From: DAOOOU01 sp964435635
GTDB taxonomy: Bacteria > Bacillota_I > Bacilli_A > RF39 > UBA660
Direction of reading: 5' to 3'
Length of the DNA stretch: 39,036 nt
Assembly: GCA_964435635.1 (NCBI GenBank)
Contig: CAYSZU010000005.1
Coordinates: forward strand, 1-39,036
The notes beneath the pieces were generated by a model. That model searched no databases. It was not told where the DNA came from and worked only from the letters and a program-made list of their open reading frames with translations. Shown here piece after piece: positions 17,522-25,260 of this stretch; within the stretch, counting starts at the first letter, position 1, and every line of letters starts with the position of its first letter. Made by a program: the position numbers and the translations under genes.

Positions 17522-18013
17522 CTATAAATTGATGAATTTATATTTAATATTTAAATTATTTAATATTTTTTCTATTTCGCACCCTTTAAAGAAAATTGTT
17601 GCTGTATTATCATTCGGATGAAACCCAACTTTTTCTTCTTTGCTTAGGACTTCATCTAATATCAATATAACATCCGGCTTTTCAACTTCAATTATATTTA
17701 AAAATGATACTGCCCCAGATTTTATTTTTAGCATTGCATACAACTCATCTTCATTTGCAAAAGTGATCTTTTTTTCATCTAATTTTATTGCTAAATCATT
17801 AAAACTTATGCTCTTGTCAATTGGCATCGATACTAAATAGTATTTACTCTTATCTTTATTTCTTAAAAATAAGTTTTTACATATTATCCCATCAAACTTT
17901 AAATCGTATTTATCGTTATCGGCACAAGTAAATAATGCCGGATGATTATAAACTTCAAAATCAATACCCTGTTTTTTAAAATAATCATAAACTTTTTCTT
18001 TCATTTCTATCAC
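17522..18013 (-). CDS. YbaK/ProX-type aminoacyl-tRNA deacylase
   Basis: A stand-alone editing domain of 163 residues that hydrolyses wrongly charged tRNA, similar to PrdX/ProXp-ala/YbaK. Family features are the N-terminal YDYFKKQGIDFEVYNHPALFTCAD, the ICKNLFLRNKDKSKYYLVSMP core with the conserved Lys of KNLFL, and the loop SGAVSFLNII plus GFHPNDNTATIFF (family G-x-H-P-x-x-N). Such genes mostly clear alanyl- or cysteinyl-tRNA-Pro. Inside this island it might instead protect against incorporation of an unusual amino acid, which is inference. The gene ends with TAG and stands alone, with a separate promoter for the M20 leader behind it. Confidence 0.85.
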   Translation of the reverse strand: MIEMKEKVYDYFKKQGIDFEVYNHPALFTCADNDKYDLKFDGIICKNLFLRNKDKSKYYLVSMPIDKSISFNDLAIKLDEKKITFANEDELYAMLKIKSGAVSFLNIIEVEKPDVILILDEVLSKEEKVGFHPNDNTATIFFKGCEIEKILNNLNIKYKFINL

Positions 18014-18055
18014 CTTTAATAGTATATCATTTTTCTTTTCAATCTTCTTAAATAT

Positions 18056-18700
18056 TTACTTGTTAAATAAAAATTTTATTTTCTCAATACCATTGAAACT
18101 AGTATTCCATTCATAAGAGTAAGGACTAATATTCGAAAATATTACTTCGTCATTTATCTCTAGCTTTTGTGATTTAACTTCCGCATATAAATCTGTTTCA
18201 CAACACGAACTTCCATAAAAAAAAGTATCAATTAATTCTTTTTCATTACTCAACGAATAATATTCTGGATATACCCATCTTTGATTTGCCATTTTAGAAA
18301 AATTTAATGTTATCAATTGTTTATTACCATCATATTTAGCATCTATAACTTTACAATATAATTTCCCAACATTTTTAAATAAAAAATCCCCTAATTCGAC
18401 AATTAACTTAATGCTTTCTGGAATTGCTTTTCTAATATTATTTAAATATTGTATTCCTTCTTCGAATGATAAATCCTCTAAATGACCACCTATATTTATA
18501 TATTCTAAACTATTAAAAGTTTTTAGGACATTGTTGAACTCGTTACAAATATTCTTGCATTTAACAATATCCCTATAATCAGAATTATGAAAATGGATAT
18601 ATTTTATCTGATTTGCTAATTCGTCATTTATCGTTGTATAATCAACCCCAAATCTGCTTTTATCGAAATTAGAACTAGAATTAAAATTAATTCTCAAACC
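18056..18700 (-). pseudogene. C-terminal half of a PLP fold-III decarboxylase (NspC-like)
   Basis: The frame can only start at a TTG (18697) that is itself in the middle of a conserved family motif (GLRIN). What remains, about 213 residues, matches the second half of carboxynorspermidine/ornithine-type decarboxylases: SRFGVD, IHFHNSD, YINIGGHLE (PLP phosphate-binding region), IVELGDF (usually EPG/EPGE) and GSSCCETD (the C-x-x-D active-site loop). The barrel's first half with the PLP-binding lysine is missing, so it cannot be a working decarboxylase. It is cut at about 18700, head to head with a cytidine deaminase that lost its 5' end at the same place. Confidence 0.8.
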
Positions 18701-19000
18701 TTTGTTGGGAAAGTTGCCGTAGCAATTCTAACCGATAAAGATAACGTATATACTGGATTAAGTTTAAAAACGACTTGTTCATTAGGGTATTGTGTGGAAA
18801 CTGCTGCTATTGCACAAATGATTTTAAACAACGAAACCCGAATTGTAAAATTAATTGCAGTTTTTCAGGGGGGAGAAGTTATTTCTCCTTGTGGAAAATG
18901 CAGAGAATTAATATATCAAATTAATCATAATAATTTGGATTGTGAAGTCTTTTTAAAAGATAAAACCATGAAGATAAAGGACTTGCTACCAGAACTATAA
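18698..19000 (+). pseudogene. 5'-truncated cytidine deaminase (blasticidin-deaminase-like)
   Basis: From 18698 the plus strand encodes a cytidine deaminase lacking only its first 20-30 residues: FVGKVAVAILTD, VYTGLSLKTTCSLGY, the zinc/catalytic CVETAA (Cys ligand plus catalytic Glu) and SPCGKCRELI (two more Cys ligands), ending in DLLPEL. The family converts cytidine or cytosine-nucleoside antibiotics to the uridine form. Active-site residues are intact, but the frame has no start codon before 18794 with the catalytic Glu upstream of a good ribosome site, so it is probably dead. It runs into a perfect terminator. Its 5' end was lost at the joint with the decarboxylase remnant. Confidence 0.8.
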
Positions 19001-19021
19001 TAGTTCTGGTTTTATTTTTTT
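18988..19021 (+). terminator. Terminator of the cytidine deaminase remnant
   Basis: A 10-base-pair perfect stem (18988-18997 with 19001-19010) whose loop is the TAA stop codon, followed by TTTATTTTTTTT. Strong on the plus strand only; there is no T-run on the minus side. Confidence 0.85.
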
Positions 19022-19656
19022 TTAATTACAAATATTTTAAAAGGTTTAGGTCTGAAATATTTATTCAATTTTAATAATTGATCTTTTAGACCAGTAAAAT
19101 GATATGATTTTTCTTCAATTATTTTACCACCAGCTTTCCTAATAACTTTTCGCCAATGCTTAAATTTTAAATATCTTTCATCTCCGTACATAGCTTCTTC
19201 TTTACTAAAATATCTCGTTGGAACACCAATTATTACTGTTTTAGATATTTTCATTTGTGCTTCTAATATTGTAATAGCTTTTTGGTCATTAAAATGTTCT
19301 AAAACGCCATTACTAAATGAAACATCAAACTCATCTTCTTTATAATTAAGATCTAGAATTGACATTTTTATAAATTTTGGTTTTATCAACGAATCATATT
19401 CATTACTAATCTTTTCAGCAAGTTTTAATATTTTATCATCTATATCTACAGCTGTTACTAAATAGCCGTTGGCAGCCATATATGTTGAAATTACACCCGT
19501 TCCACAACCCGCCTCAATTATTTTTTTTGTGGGAGAATATTTTTTGATTAAATTAATGAATATTTTTTTATATTTAACTTTGTCATTAACGTAATCTAAT
19601 ATATCTGCTTTTTTGGCTATTTCTTCTATATATATTTGATACCAACTTAATTTCAT
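19012..19656 (-). CDS. Class I SAM-dependent methyltransferase (last gene of the island operon)
   Basis: A 214-residue UbiG/Methyltransf_11-type enzyme. Motif I is IIEAGCGTGVISTYMAANGY (about 47-66), the acidic residue binding SAM ribose follows in VTAVDIDD, and the post-motif FDVSFSNGVLEHF is the usual motif of small-molecule methyltransferases. The substrate is unknown. It starts 10 bases after the radical SAM gene. The minus-strand hairpin beyond its stop has no T-run, so the operon's terminator is not evident. Confidence 0.8.
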   Translation of the reverse strand: MKLSWYQIYIEEIAKKADILDYVNDKVKYKKIFINLIKKYSPTKKIIEAGCGTGVISTYMAANGYLVTAVDIDDKILKLAEKISNEYDSLIKPKFIKMSILDLNYKEDEFDVSFSNGVLEHFNDQKAITILEAQMKISKTVIIGVPTRYFSKEEAMYGDERYLKFKHWRKVIRKAGGKIIEEKSYHFTGLKDQLLKLNKYFRPKPFKIFVIKKK

Positions 19657-19665
19657 ATATCCACC

Positions 19666-20436
19666 TCACAAAAATTTCTCGAACGAATCAATGAGAGCAT
19701 TACCAATTATTTTATCAACACCATTATCTGTAACCATGACTGACCCATCAGCTACGATTAATAAATATTTTTTTTCCATATCTTTTTCAACTCGATATTC
19801 AATGTTATTTATATTGCTTTTCAACTTAATATAATCTACAATTTGAAAATATCTATCTTCATCAATTTGAAATATCTGATTGTTTTTTAAAGCCAATTCT
19901 CTAAGAGGCATAAACTTGAATAAACGCCAACTATCTATATTAAAATTATTCAAATATTTTGAAAGCTCATCTAGCTTATCCGAATTCATTTTAGATATAA
20001 CTGTATTTATAGATATTTTAATATTTATGTTGTTTTTCTTAATATATTTTAATACCCGGTCAACACCACTAAAATGGTCCTTACCGCGGCCTAAATCACT
20101 ATTCGTATCTTCGTCTACGGAATCTAAAGACAAGGTAATATTATTTAGATATGGGATAATTCTATTTAATCTATCCTCATCTAATAATTTAGAATTGGTT
20201 ATTAATTTACTCTTTATTTTATAATCAAATGCTACTTTTATTAACTCATCAATTCCATCATAGATTAAGGCTTCACCACCAGTCCAAGTTATATTATTAA
20301 TTCCACTATTATGAATATTATTTAAAATTTTTAAATTATCTGATAAAGACAAGTCATTTAAATTTAAAAACTTATGGCAGTATTTGCATGCTTGATTGCA
20401 TCTTGTTGTAATATTCCAACACACTTCTTTTTCCAT
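19666..20436 (-). CDS. Radical SAM enzyme with viperin-like motifs
   Basis: A 256-residue radical SAM protein. The 4Fe-4S cluster ligands are C13, C17 and C20 (CNQACKYC, CX3CX2C) and the SAM-binding GGE is at 53-55. After the barrel strand, residues 105-118 read DS-x-DE-x-x-N-x-x-LGRG, followed by INTVI (143-147) and W-R-L-F (170-173). These match the order and spacing of the corresponding viperin segments, where the enzyme turns CTP into the chain terminator ddhCTP. The typical Phe after the third Cys is replaced by His, and the C-terminus is shorter, so it may be a cousin acting on another nucleotide or a peptide. It sits two bases from its neighbours' ends and in the same operon as a nucleotide-kinase-like gene. 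Confidence 0.75.
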   Translation of the reverse strand: MEKEVCWNITTRCNQACKYCHKFLNLNDLSLSDNLKILNNIHNSGINNITWTGGEALIYDGIDELIKVAFDYKIKSKLITNSKLLDEDRLNRIIPYLNNITLSLDSVDEDTNSDLGRGKDHFSGVDRVLKYIKKNNINIKISINTVISKMNSDKLDELSKYLNNFNIDSWRLFKFMPLRELALKNNQIFQIDEDRYFQIVDYIKLKSNINNIEYRVEKDMEKKYLLIVADGSVMVTDNGVDKIIGNALIDSFEKFL

Positions 20437-20437
20437 A

Positions 20438-21148
20438 TTATTTCAACCTCTTTACAAATAGATATCCAAATCTATGAAAATGGTCTACCACACAATCAAC
20501 ATGTGCTCCTTCAAAAGAAGGCTGATTATTTTCCCTTAAGGAAACAATTTCCCAATCGTTACTAAAATAATTTAATATTTCACCTTTTCGAAAAAACTTA
20601 TTAACAGGATATGAATTATAATTACTCTCATCAATAGCCATCATGTAATCCATATACAAATAGCCATTAATTTTTACAATACTCTTAAGAATATTAGTCT
20701 TCTTTTCTAAAGTAAAATCTTTATTAGCTGTATAGTGAAGAGAACAACTCGTAAAAACTAAATCAAATTGCTCTTTAGGTGGGTTTTTATAGAAATCTCT
20801 TTTTTCAATATTTGAAAAAAGATTTACCTTTTCTATATTAAGTCTTTCCGTGATTGAAAGAATTTTTCTCTCTTCTAAATTATATATTTTCGAATTAAAC
20901 TTCGGAGAGTATTGATGCTTTTTCTTTTCTTTAATTATTGGAAACAATTTATTTCCGCCATAAAGCGCTATTTCATCAATATCATAGCCTTTTACATTAT
21001 GTCCTTTTCTTGCAAAAGGTAACAAAAACTTACCGTCTGAACAGCCAACAATACACGCTATAAAATTATTTCCCTTTTCTCTTTCTAATAAAGAAATTAA
21101 TTTATATAATCTTTTTGGTGGTGATCCCCATATGCTTTTAGTTTTCAT
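20438..21148 (-). CDS. Class I SAM-dependent methyltransferase
   Basis: A 236-residue methyltransferase of unknown substrate. The SAM-binding region is CIVGCSDGKFLLPFARKGHNVKGYDID (about 31-57, with the acidic D at the end of strand 2), and the post-motif reads FDLVFTSCSLHY. Overall it resembles TehB-like and small-molecule methyltransferases. Its start codon is two bases after the U32 gene's end and its stop two bases before the radical SAM start, so the three are certainly co-transcribed. Differences from the second methyltransferase of the operon suggest two distinct methylations or one degenerate enzyme. Confidence 0.75.
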   Translation of the reverse strand: MKTKSIWGSPPKRLYKLISLLEREKGNNFIACIVGCSDGKFLLPFARKGHNVKGYDIDEIALYGGNKLFPIIKEKKKHQYSPKFNSKIYNLEERKILSITERLNIEKVNLFSNIEKRDFYKNPPKEQFDLVFTSCSLHYTANKDFTLEKKTNILKSIVKINGYLYMDYMMAIDESNYNSYPVNKFFRKGEILNYFSNDWEIVSLRENNQPSFEGAHVDCVVDHFHRFGYLFVKRLK

Positions 21149-21149
21149 T

Positions 21150-23240
21150 TTATGCCCTACTTTCTATAATATTTCCTTCATATGAATCTCTCCACGACGA
21201 AAGACGAGATAATTCTTCAAAATAATTTGCGGTTTTAAAACAATCAATCGTTTTTTCAATCGTCTCTATATCATCGCCGTAAGTCATATATCTAAATGTT
21301 ATATTATCGCGAATATCTAGTTTCTTTATATCGTTTAACATTGGTTTATTTGATATTATGAACCGGTGATCAGATTCACATATAATTTGAAATCCAATAT
21401 TTTTATCAATGTTCATTATTTCTTTTTTCTCGGTTAAATCAAAACAACCTTTACAACCGTATAAATGATTAAAACATTGTCTTGTATAAACTAACGGTAA
21501 CCGACCACCAATTATCATTTGCAGCGGCCTATTATTAAATATTGCAATATTTTCTTCATAATTCAATTCTGGGGAGATTGTGAATCCTTTTATGTTATAA
21601 TTTTCTATAAATTTAAGAGAATTTTTATTCCAAATATAAATAGTATAATCAACATGTTTGTCTTTAAAAATAATATTCTTTGTTGCTTCTAATTGAGATA
21701 GTCTAGTAAATAATACTTCCTCATTTTCAAGTTTTTTATAATACTCTGTCAGATCATCGCTTTCCCAATTAAATAAGGGTAGTTTATATACTAATCTACT
21801 AGCATACTTTTCTTGGACTTGATTTATTTTTATAAGATTACTCTTTGAACTGATGTTATAAATTATCTTTATAAAATCGTCCTTATAAAATTTTTCTACC
21901 ACTTTCAAATCATTTGTTTCAATATATAATTTTTTCAGTGGTTGCATAGATATTGTTGAATTCATTAATTTTTCATCGGTTTTACAATCTGCTCTTAAAA
22001 AATCAAAAATATCTTGAAGCATTATACTTGAAATATAGTAATCGCTATTTATATTTGTTCTTTTATACATTATTTTATATACATTTATTGTGTTAGAAAT
22101 ATTTTCTATATCATTTATAAAACTATTAATATCAAATATAGCACGGGTTTCTCCAATCTTTTTTTCGTCAATAAACGTTTTTCCTTCCCCTTTAAAATTA
22201 ACATATAGAATCTCATTAATACTATTTGCTTCAATAGTTAAATCAAAGGATACATTTTTCTTTTCCATACTAAAATCTTTTTTGTATTCCGAATAAACAT
22301 AATATACATCATCCCTATTCTCATTTGTGATTAATATAGGTTTATTATTTTCAAATTTCATAAATACATCGTAAGGATATAATCTTTCTAATTCGCTTTT
22401 TTTAAATAAAGGTTTTATTCTCGAATTAAATTTTTCAAACAAATGATTTTTATCAACGGTTTTCCCATAAATAAAGCCGTTTTCTAAAGTAGATTTTGCT
22501 CCTGATTTAATCCTTTTTAGAATTTGTTCTATTTCGATAGGATTTCTTCTTCTTCCTTCTAATTTAATACATTCCAGTCCTTTTAATTCTGGAATCAAAT
22601 TCGTACAATCTAAATCTGGGATATATAAAAAGTGTCCCTTTGTTTCGTTACACATATATAAATCTCTACAGGTAATCATACACTTTCCTCTATTACCACT
22701 GCCACCCTTAATTAATGAGCCAAAGAAACATAATCCAGAATAACTGATACATTGTGAACCCCAAACAAAACATTCTAACTCAATATTTGAATATATTTTT
22801 AAATTATTTATTTCTTTTAAAGTAAGTTCCCGTGCTAGTATTGCTCTAGTACCACCAACTTTTTCTATAAAACGGATATCGTCCTTGTTATGAGAACCGA
22901 ATTGAGTTGAAAAATGCAAAGGCACATTTGGAAATTCCTTTTTTAATACTACTATTAATCCAATATCTGCAACTATAAAAGAATCAGGTAATTTGTTATT
23001 TTTTAAAAAAGCAACTATTTCATCTATTTCAAAATCCAACATTAAAGTATTTAATGTCAAGAAAAACTTAATACCATTTTTATGTAATTCATCAATTAAA
23101 TAATTGTATTCATCAATTGTGAAATTAACAGCTTTATGCCTTGCGTTCCACTTTTTCAAGCCACCATAAACAGAATCTGCTTGACTATTAATTGCAATCT
23201 CTATATGTTTTAAATTGCTGGCGGGACTTAATAATTCCAT
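21150..23240 (-). CDS. U32-family iron-sulfur protein (RlhA/TrhP-like, long form)
   Basis: A 696-residue protein. The first half is a U32 TIM-barrel-like domain starting MELLSPASNLKHIEIAI with DSVYGG. The family's Fe-S ligands are all present: C164, C171, C187 and C191, in GSQCISYSGLC and NRGKCMITC. The middle (about 290-450) resembles the collagenase-like extra domain of long U32 proteins, and the C-terminal 200 residues form a second barrel half with another Cys set (RQCFNHLYGCKGC). Characterised relatives are not peptidases: RlhA and TrhP hydroxylate rRNA or tRNA bases using a prephenate-dependent route, and UbiU/UbiV hydroxylate quinone rings. The substrate here is unknown. It lies in one operon with a DAHP synthase. 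Confidence 0.8.
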   Translation of the reverse strand: MELLSPASNLKHIEIAINSQADSVYGGLKKWNARHKAVNFTIDEYNYLIDELHKNGIKFFLTLNTLMLDFEIDEIVAFLKNNKLPDSFIVADIGLIVVLKKEFPNVPLHFSTQFGSHNKDDIRFIEKVGGTRAILARELTLKEINNLKIYSNIELECFVWGSQCISYSGLCFFGSLIKGGSGNRGKCMITCRDLYMCNETKGHFLYIPDLDCTNLIPELKGLECIKLEGRRRNPIEIEQILKRIKSGAKSTLENGFIYGKTVDKNHLFEKFNSRIKPLFKKSELERLYPYDVFMKFENNKPILITNENRDDVYYVYSEYKKDFSMEKKNVSFDLTIEANSINEILYVNFKGEGKTFIDEKKIGETRAIFDINSFINDIENISNTINVYKIMYKRTNINSDYYISSIMLQDIFDFLRADCKTDEKLMNSTISMQPLKKLYIETNDLKVVEKFYKDDFIKIIYNISSKSNLIKINQVQEKYASRLVYKLPLFNWESDDLTEYYKKLENEEVLFTRLSQLEATKNIIFKDKHVDYTIYIWNKNSLKFIENYNIKGFTISPELNYEENIAIFNNRPLQMIIGGRLPLVYTRQCFNHLYGCKGCFDLTEKKEIMNIDKNIGFQIICESDHRFIISNKPMLNDIKKLDIRDNITFRYMTYGDDIETIEKTIDCFKTANYFEELSRLSSWRDSYEGNIIESRA

Positions 23241-23282
23241 AACATCATCGACCTTAGTCTTTCTAAATAAATCAAGAAGATT

Positions 23283-23828
23283 TTACTTCTTCTTTTTAAT
23301 CATTTCATCTTTGTTATTTAAATCTATCCTTGAAATAATGTCTACGTCAATCTGCTTACCATTTACTGTATATGAAACTCGATCTGAAATATTTTTTTTA
23401 TAAATAGCCATTCCTAATGGACTATCAGCAGAAATTTCTTTAATGTCTGCTTCTAAAGCAGAATCACTTGTTCGGCCAACTAATTTTATTGCTAATTCCT
23501 CTGAATCGTCTAATGCAAAAATCATGTTTATTATTAACGCATCACCAATTTGAATACTATCTGATTCGTGATCTCTCTCAACAACCTCAATATTTTCTAA
23601 TTGTTTTTTCATATCTGCTAATTGAACCATCAAAGCTCTTTCTTCAGATTCTGTTTGATATAAAGTAGGATTATCATGCCAATTATCGCCTTGAAAAATT
23701 GCGTCTTTCCCCTTGTACAATCTAATATCATCCAATTTTTTTTCGAGTTTTATTATGTCTTGTTTAAACAGTTCCAATCCTTTCTCGTCCATTATTAGTT
23801 TTTTAACTTCTTTTTTGTTATTTTTCAT
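23283..23828 (-). CDS. GreA/GreB-family transcript-cleavage-factor-like protein
   Basis: A 181-residue protein with the two-part Gre layout: an N-terminal coiled coil (about 18-90) and a C-terminal FKBP-like domain (95-165) with IQIGDALIINM, SADSPLGMAIY and DRVSYTVNGK. The loop between the helices reads GDNWHDNP rather than the GDLKENAEY type of canonical GreA; it still carries acidic residues (D48, D52) that could reach the RNA polymerase active site. Gre factors enter the secondary channel and make polymerase cleave the RNA 3' end. A stand-alone copy within a metabolic operon is unusual. AGGAGG precedes the ATG, and the upstream stop (TAG) is only two bases away. Confidence 0.75.
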   Translation of the reverse strand: MKNNKKEVKKLIMDEKGLELFKQDIIKLEKKLDDIRLYKGKDAIFQGDNWHDNPTLYQTESEERALMVQLADMKKQLENIEVVERDHESDSIQIGDALIINMIFALDDSEELAIKLVGRTSDSALEADIKEISADSPLGMAIYKKNISDRVSYTVNGKQIDVDIISRIDLNNKDEMIKKKK

Positions 23829-23830
23829 AT

Positions 23831-24457
23831 CTAATTTCCTCCATTAATTTTTTCTAATATTTTGGCTTGTCTTTTTTGCAACTTAATATTACTTACTATT
23901 TCTTCTGTTTCTGTTTTCACTTCATCTAAAGTCTTGTTTTCAGTATTAATTATAACATATGGTATTTCAAACTTATTAAGAAAGTAAACCATTTTATTAT
24001 GACCGTCATCTTTTTTGTCTGGATCTTCTAAATCCGGATCGTTTGGGTCTCTTTTATGTAATCGCAACATTCTCGTCTGTGGTGTAGCGTACAATAATAT
24101 AGTAATATCAGGACAACCAATGCTATCAATAAGCGTTCTGAATATAGGTTCGCTTGCTTCATCGCCATTCCAATAATAATTAGAAACCAAATGTCTATCA
24201 ATTACTATATCCTGATTTTGAAATTGACGAATCGCATATATATTGCCTAAACTAAAATACCATGATTTTATTATCGAATCATTAATACCATACATTCTAT
24301 TTGCTACTCTCATTAAATCGGCATATTGTTCTTCTGGACCATCATTATAGAAAAAATGTAATGGCTTATCAATATATATACAGTTAAATCGATCTGAAAT
24401 GTATTTTGCTACGGTTGTTTTGCCTACTCCATCCATTCCTTCCACTGCTATCTTCAT
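23831..24457 (-). CDS. Thymidylate-kinase-like P-loop nucleotide kinase
   Basis: A 208-residue kinase: Walker A GMDGVGKTT (7-15), the DRH at 87-89 where thymidylate and deoxynucleoside kinases have DR(Y/S/F), and a basic lid-like stretch MLRLHKRDPNDPD. The family phosphorylates (deoxy)nucleoside monophosphates. Several features differ from the housekeeping Tmk: the DRH variant and the long acidic insert after the lid (LEDPDKKDD). It is best read as a specialised kinase of the operon. Prokaryotic viperins are often paired with nucleotide kinases, and human viperin lies beside CMPK2, which makes this neighbourhood suggestive. It ends in TAG. Confidence 0.75.
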   Translation of the reverse strand: MKIAVEGMDGVGKTTVAKYISDRFNCIYIDKPLHFFYNDGPEEQYADLMRVANRMYGINDSIIKSWYFSLGNIYAIRQFQNQDIVIDRHLVSNYYWNGDEASEPIFRTLIDSIGCPDITILLYATPQTRMLRLHKRDPNDPDLEDPDKKDDGHNKMVYFLNKFEIPYVIINTENKTLDEVKTETEEIVSNIKLQKRQAKILEKINGGN

Positions 24458-24478
24458 ATAAAATCACCCTTCATTTAA

Positions 24479-25255
24479 TTATTTTAATATCTTATCTAAT
24501 TTCTTAATTTTAATTAATATTGCATTTAATTCACTTGTTTTCAAAGCTTGTTTACCATCTGATAATGCCTCATTAGGATTATCATGTACCTCAATCATTA
24601 ACCCGTCACACCCAGCAGCTACGCTTGCTAATGATGATGATTCAATTATATAACTGTCTCCTGCGGCATGAGATGGATCTATAATAATAGGAAACCGGCA
24701 TTTTTTCTTCATGACAGGAATTGCTTGTATATCTAATGTGTTCCTTGTTTCGGTTTCATATGTTCTAATACCTCTTTCGCAGAGTATAATCTTATTATTC
24801 CCTGTCATTGAAATATACTCTGCTGCCATAAGCCATTCTTCGTATGTAGCAGCTAAATTTCTTTTCAACAAAATAGGTTTTCCAGTTTTGCCAGCTTTTG
24901 TTAATAGATCATAATTAAACATGTTTCTAGAACCGATTTGTATAATGTCTATTTTTTCTAAATAATCATCCATTCCATCAAAAGAAATCATTTCTGTTAT
25001 TATTGGTAAACCCGTTTTTTTCTTTGCGGCTATCAAATAATCTAATCCTTCATATTTTAATCCTTGAAAACTATGTGGATTTGTTCTCGGCTTAAATGTG
25101 CCACCGCGTAAAAAATCTACATCCATCCTCTTTAATTTAATTGCTAAATCCAAGATTTGCTCTCTTGATTCAACGGAACATGGGCCGGCAATTATAACTG
25201 TTTTATTATCATTTTTAAAAAGATCGTATATTTCTTTATTATTTTTTTTTAACAT
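24479..25255 (-). CDS. 3-deoxy-7-phosphoheptulonate (DAHP) synthase, short type I-beta
   Basis: A 258-residue aldolase joining phosphoenolpyruvate and erythrose 4-phosphate, the first step to chorismate. Family motifs: AGPCSVES (23-30, metal-ligand Cys), GGTFKPRTNPHSFQGL (51-66), QIGSRNMFNYDLL (106-118), DPSHAAGD and NPNEALSDGKQAL. It lacks the N-terminal ferredoxin-like or chorismate-mutase regulatory domain, like the minimal Pyrococcus enzyme, so no feedback control by aromatic amino acids is expected. No other shikimate gene is in the window. It might deliver chorismate/prephenate for the U32 protein or act on other sugars, which is inference. AGGTGA precedes the ATG, overlapping the previous gene's stop. 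Confidence 0.9.
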   Translation of the reverse strand: MLKKNNKEIYDLFKNDNKTVIIAGPCSVESREQILDLAIKLKRMDVDFLRGGTFKPRTNPHSFQGLKYEGLDYLIAAKKKTGLPIITEMISFDGMDDYLEKIDIIQIGSRNMFNYDLLTKAGKTGKPILLKRNLAATYEEWLMAAEYISMTGNNKIILCERGIRTYETETRNTLDIQAIPVMKKKCRFPIIIDPSHAAGDSYIIESSSLASVAAGCDGLMIEVHDNPNEALSDGKQALKTSELNAILIKIKKLDKILK

Positions 25256-25260
25256 CTAAA

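Noticed and set aside
18988..19021. Hairpin as terminator of the minus-strand operon too
   Set aside because: The minus side lacks a T-run, so only the plus-strand role is supported.
20374..20565. Plus-strand open frame overlapping the methyltransferase/radical SAM boundary
   Set aside because: Antisense to two well-supported genes with no family resemblance.
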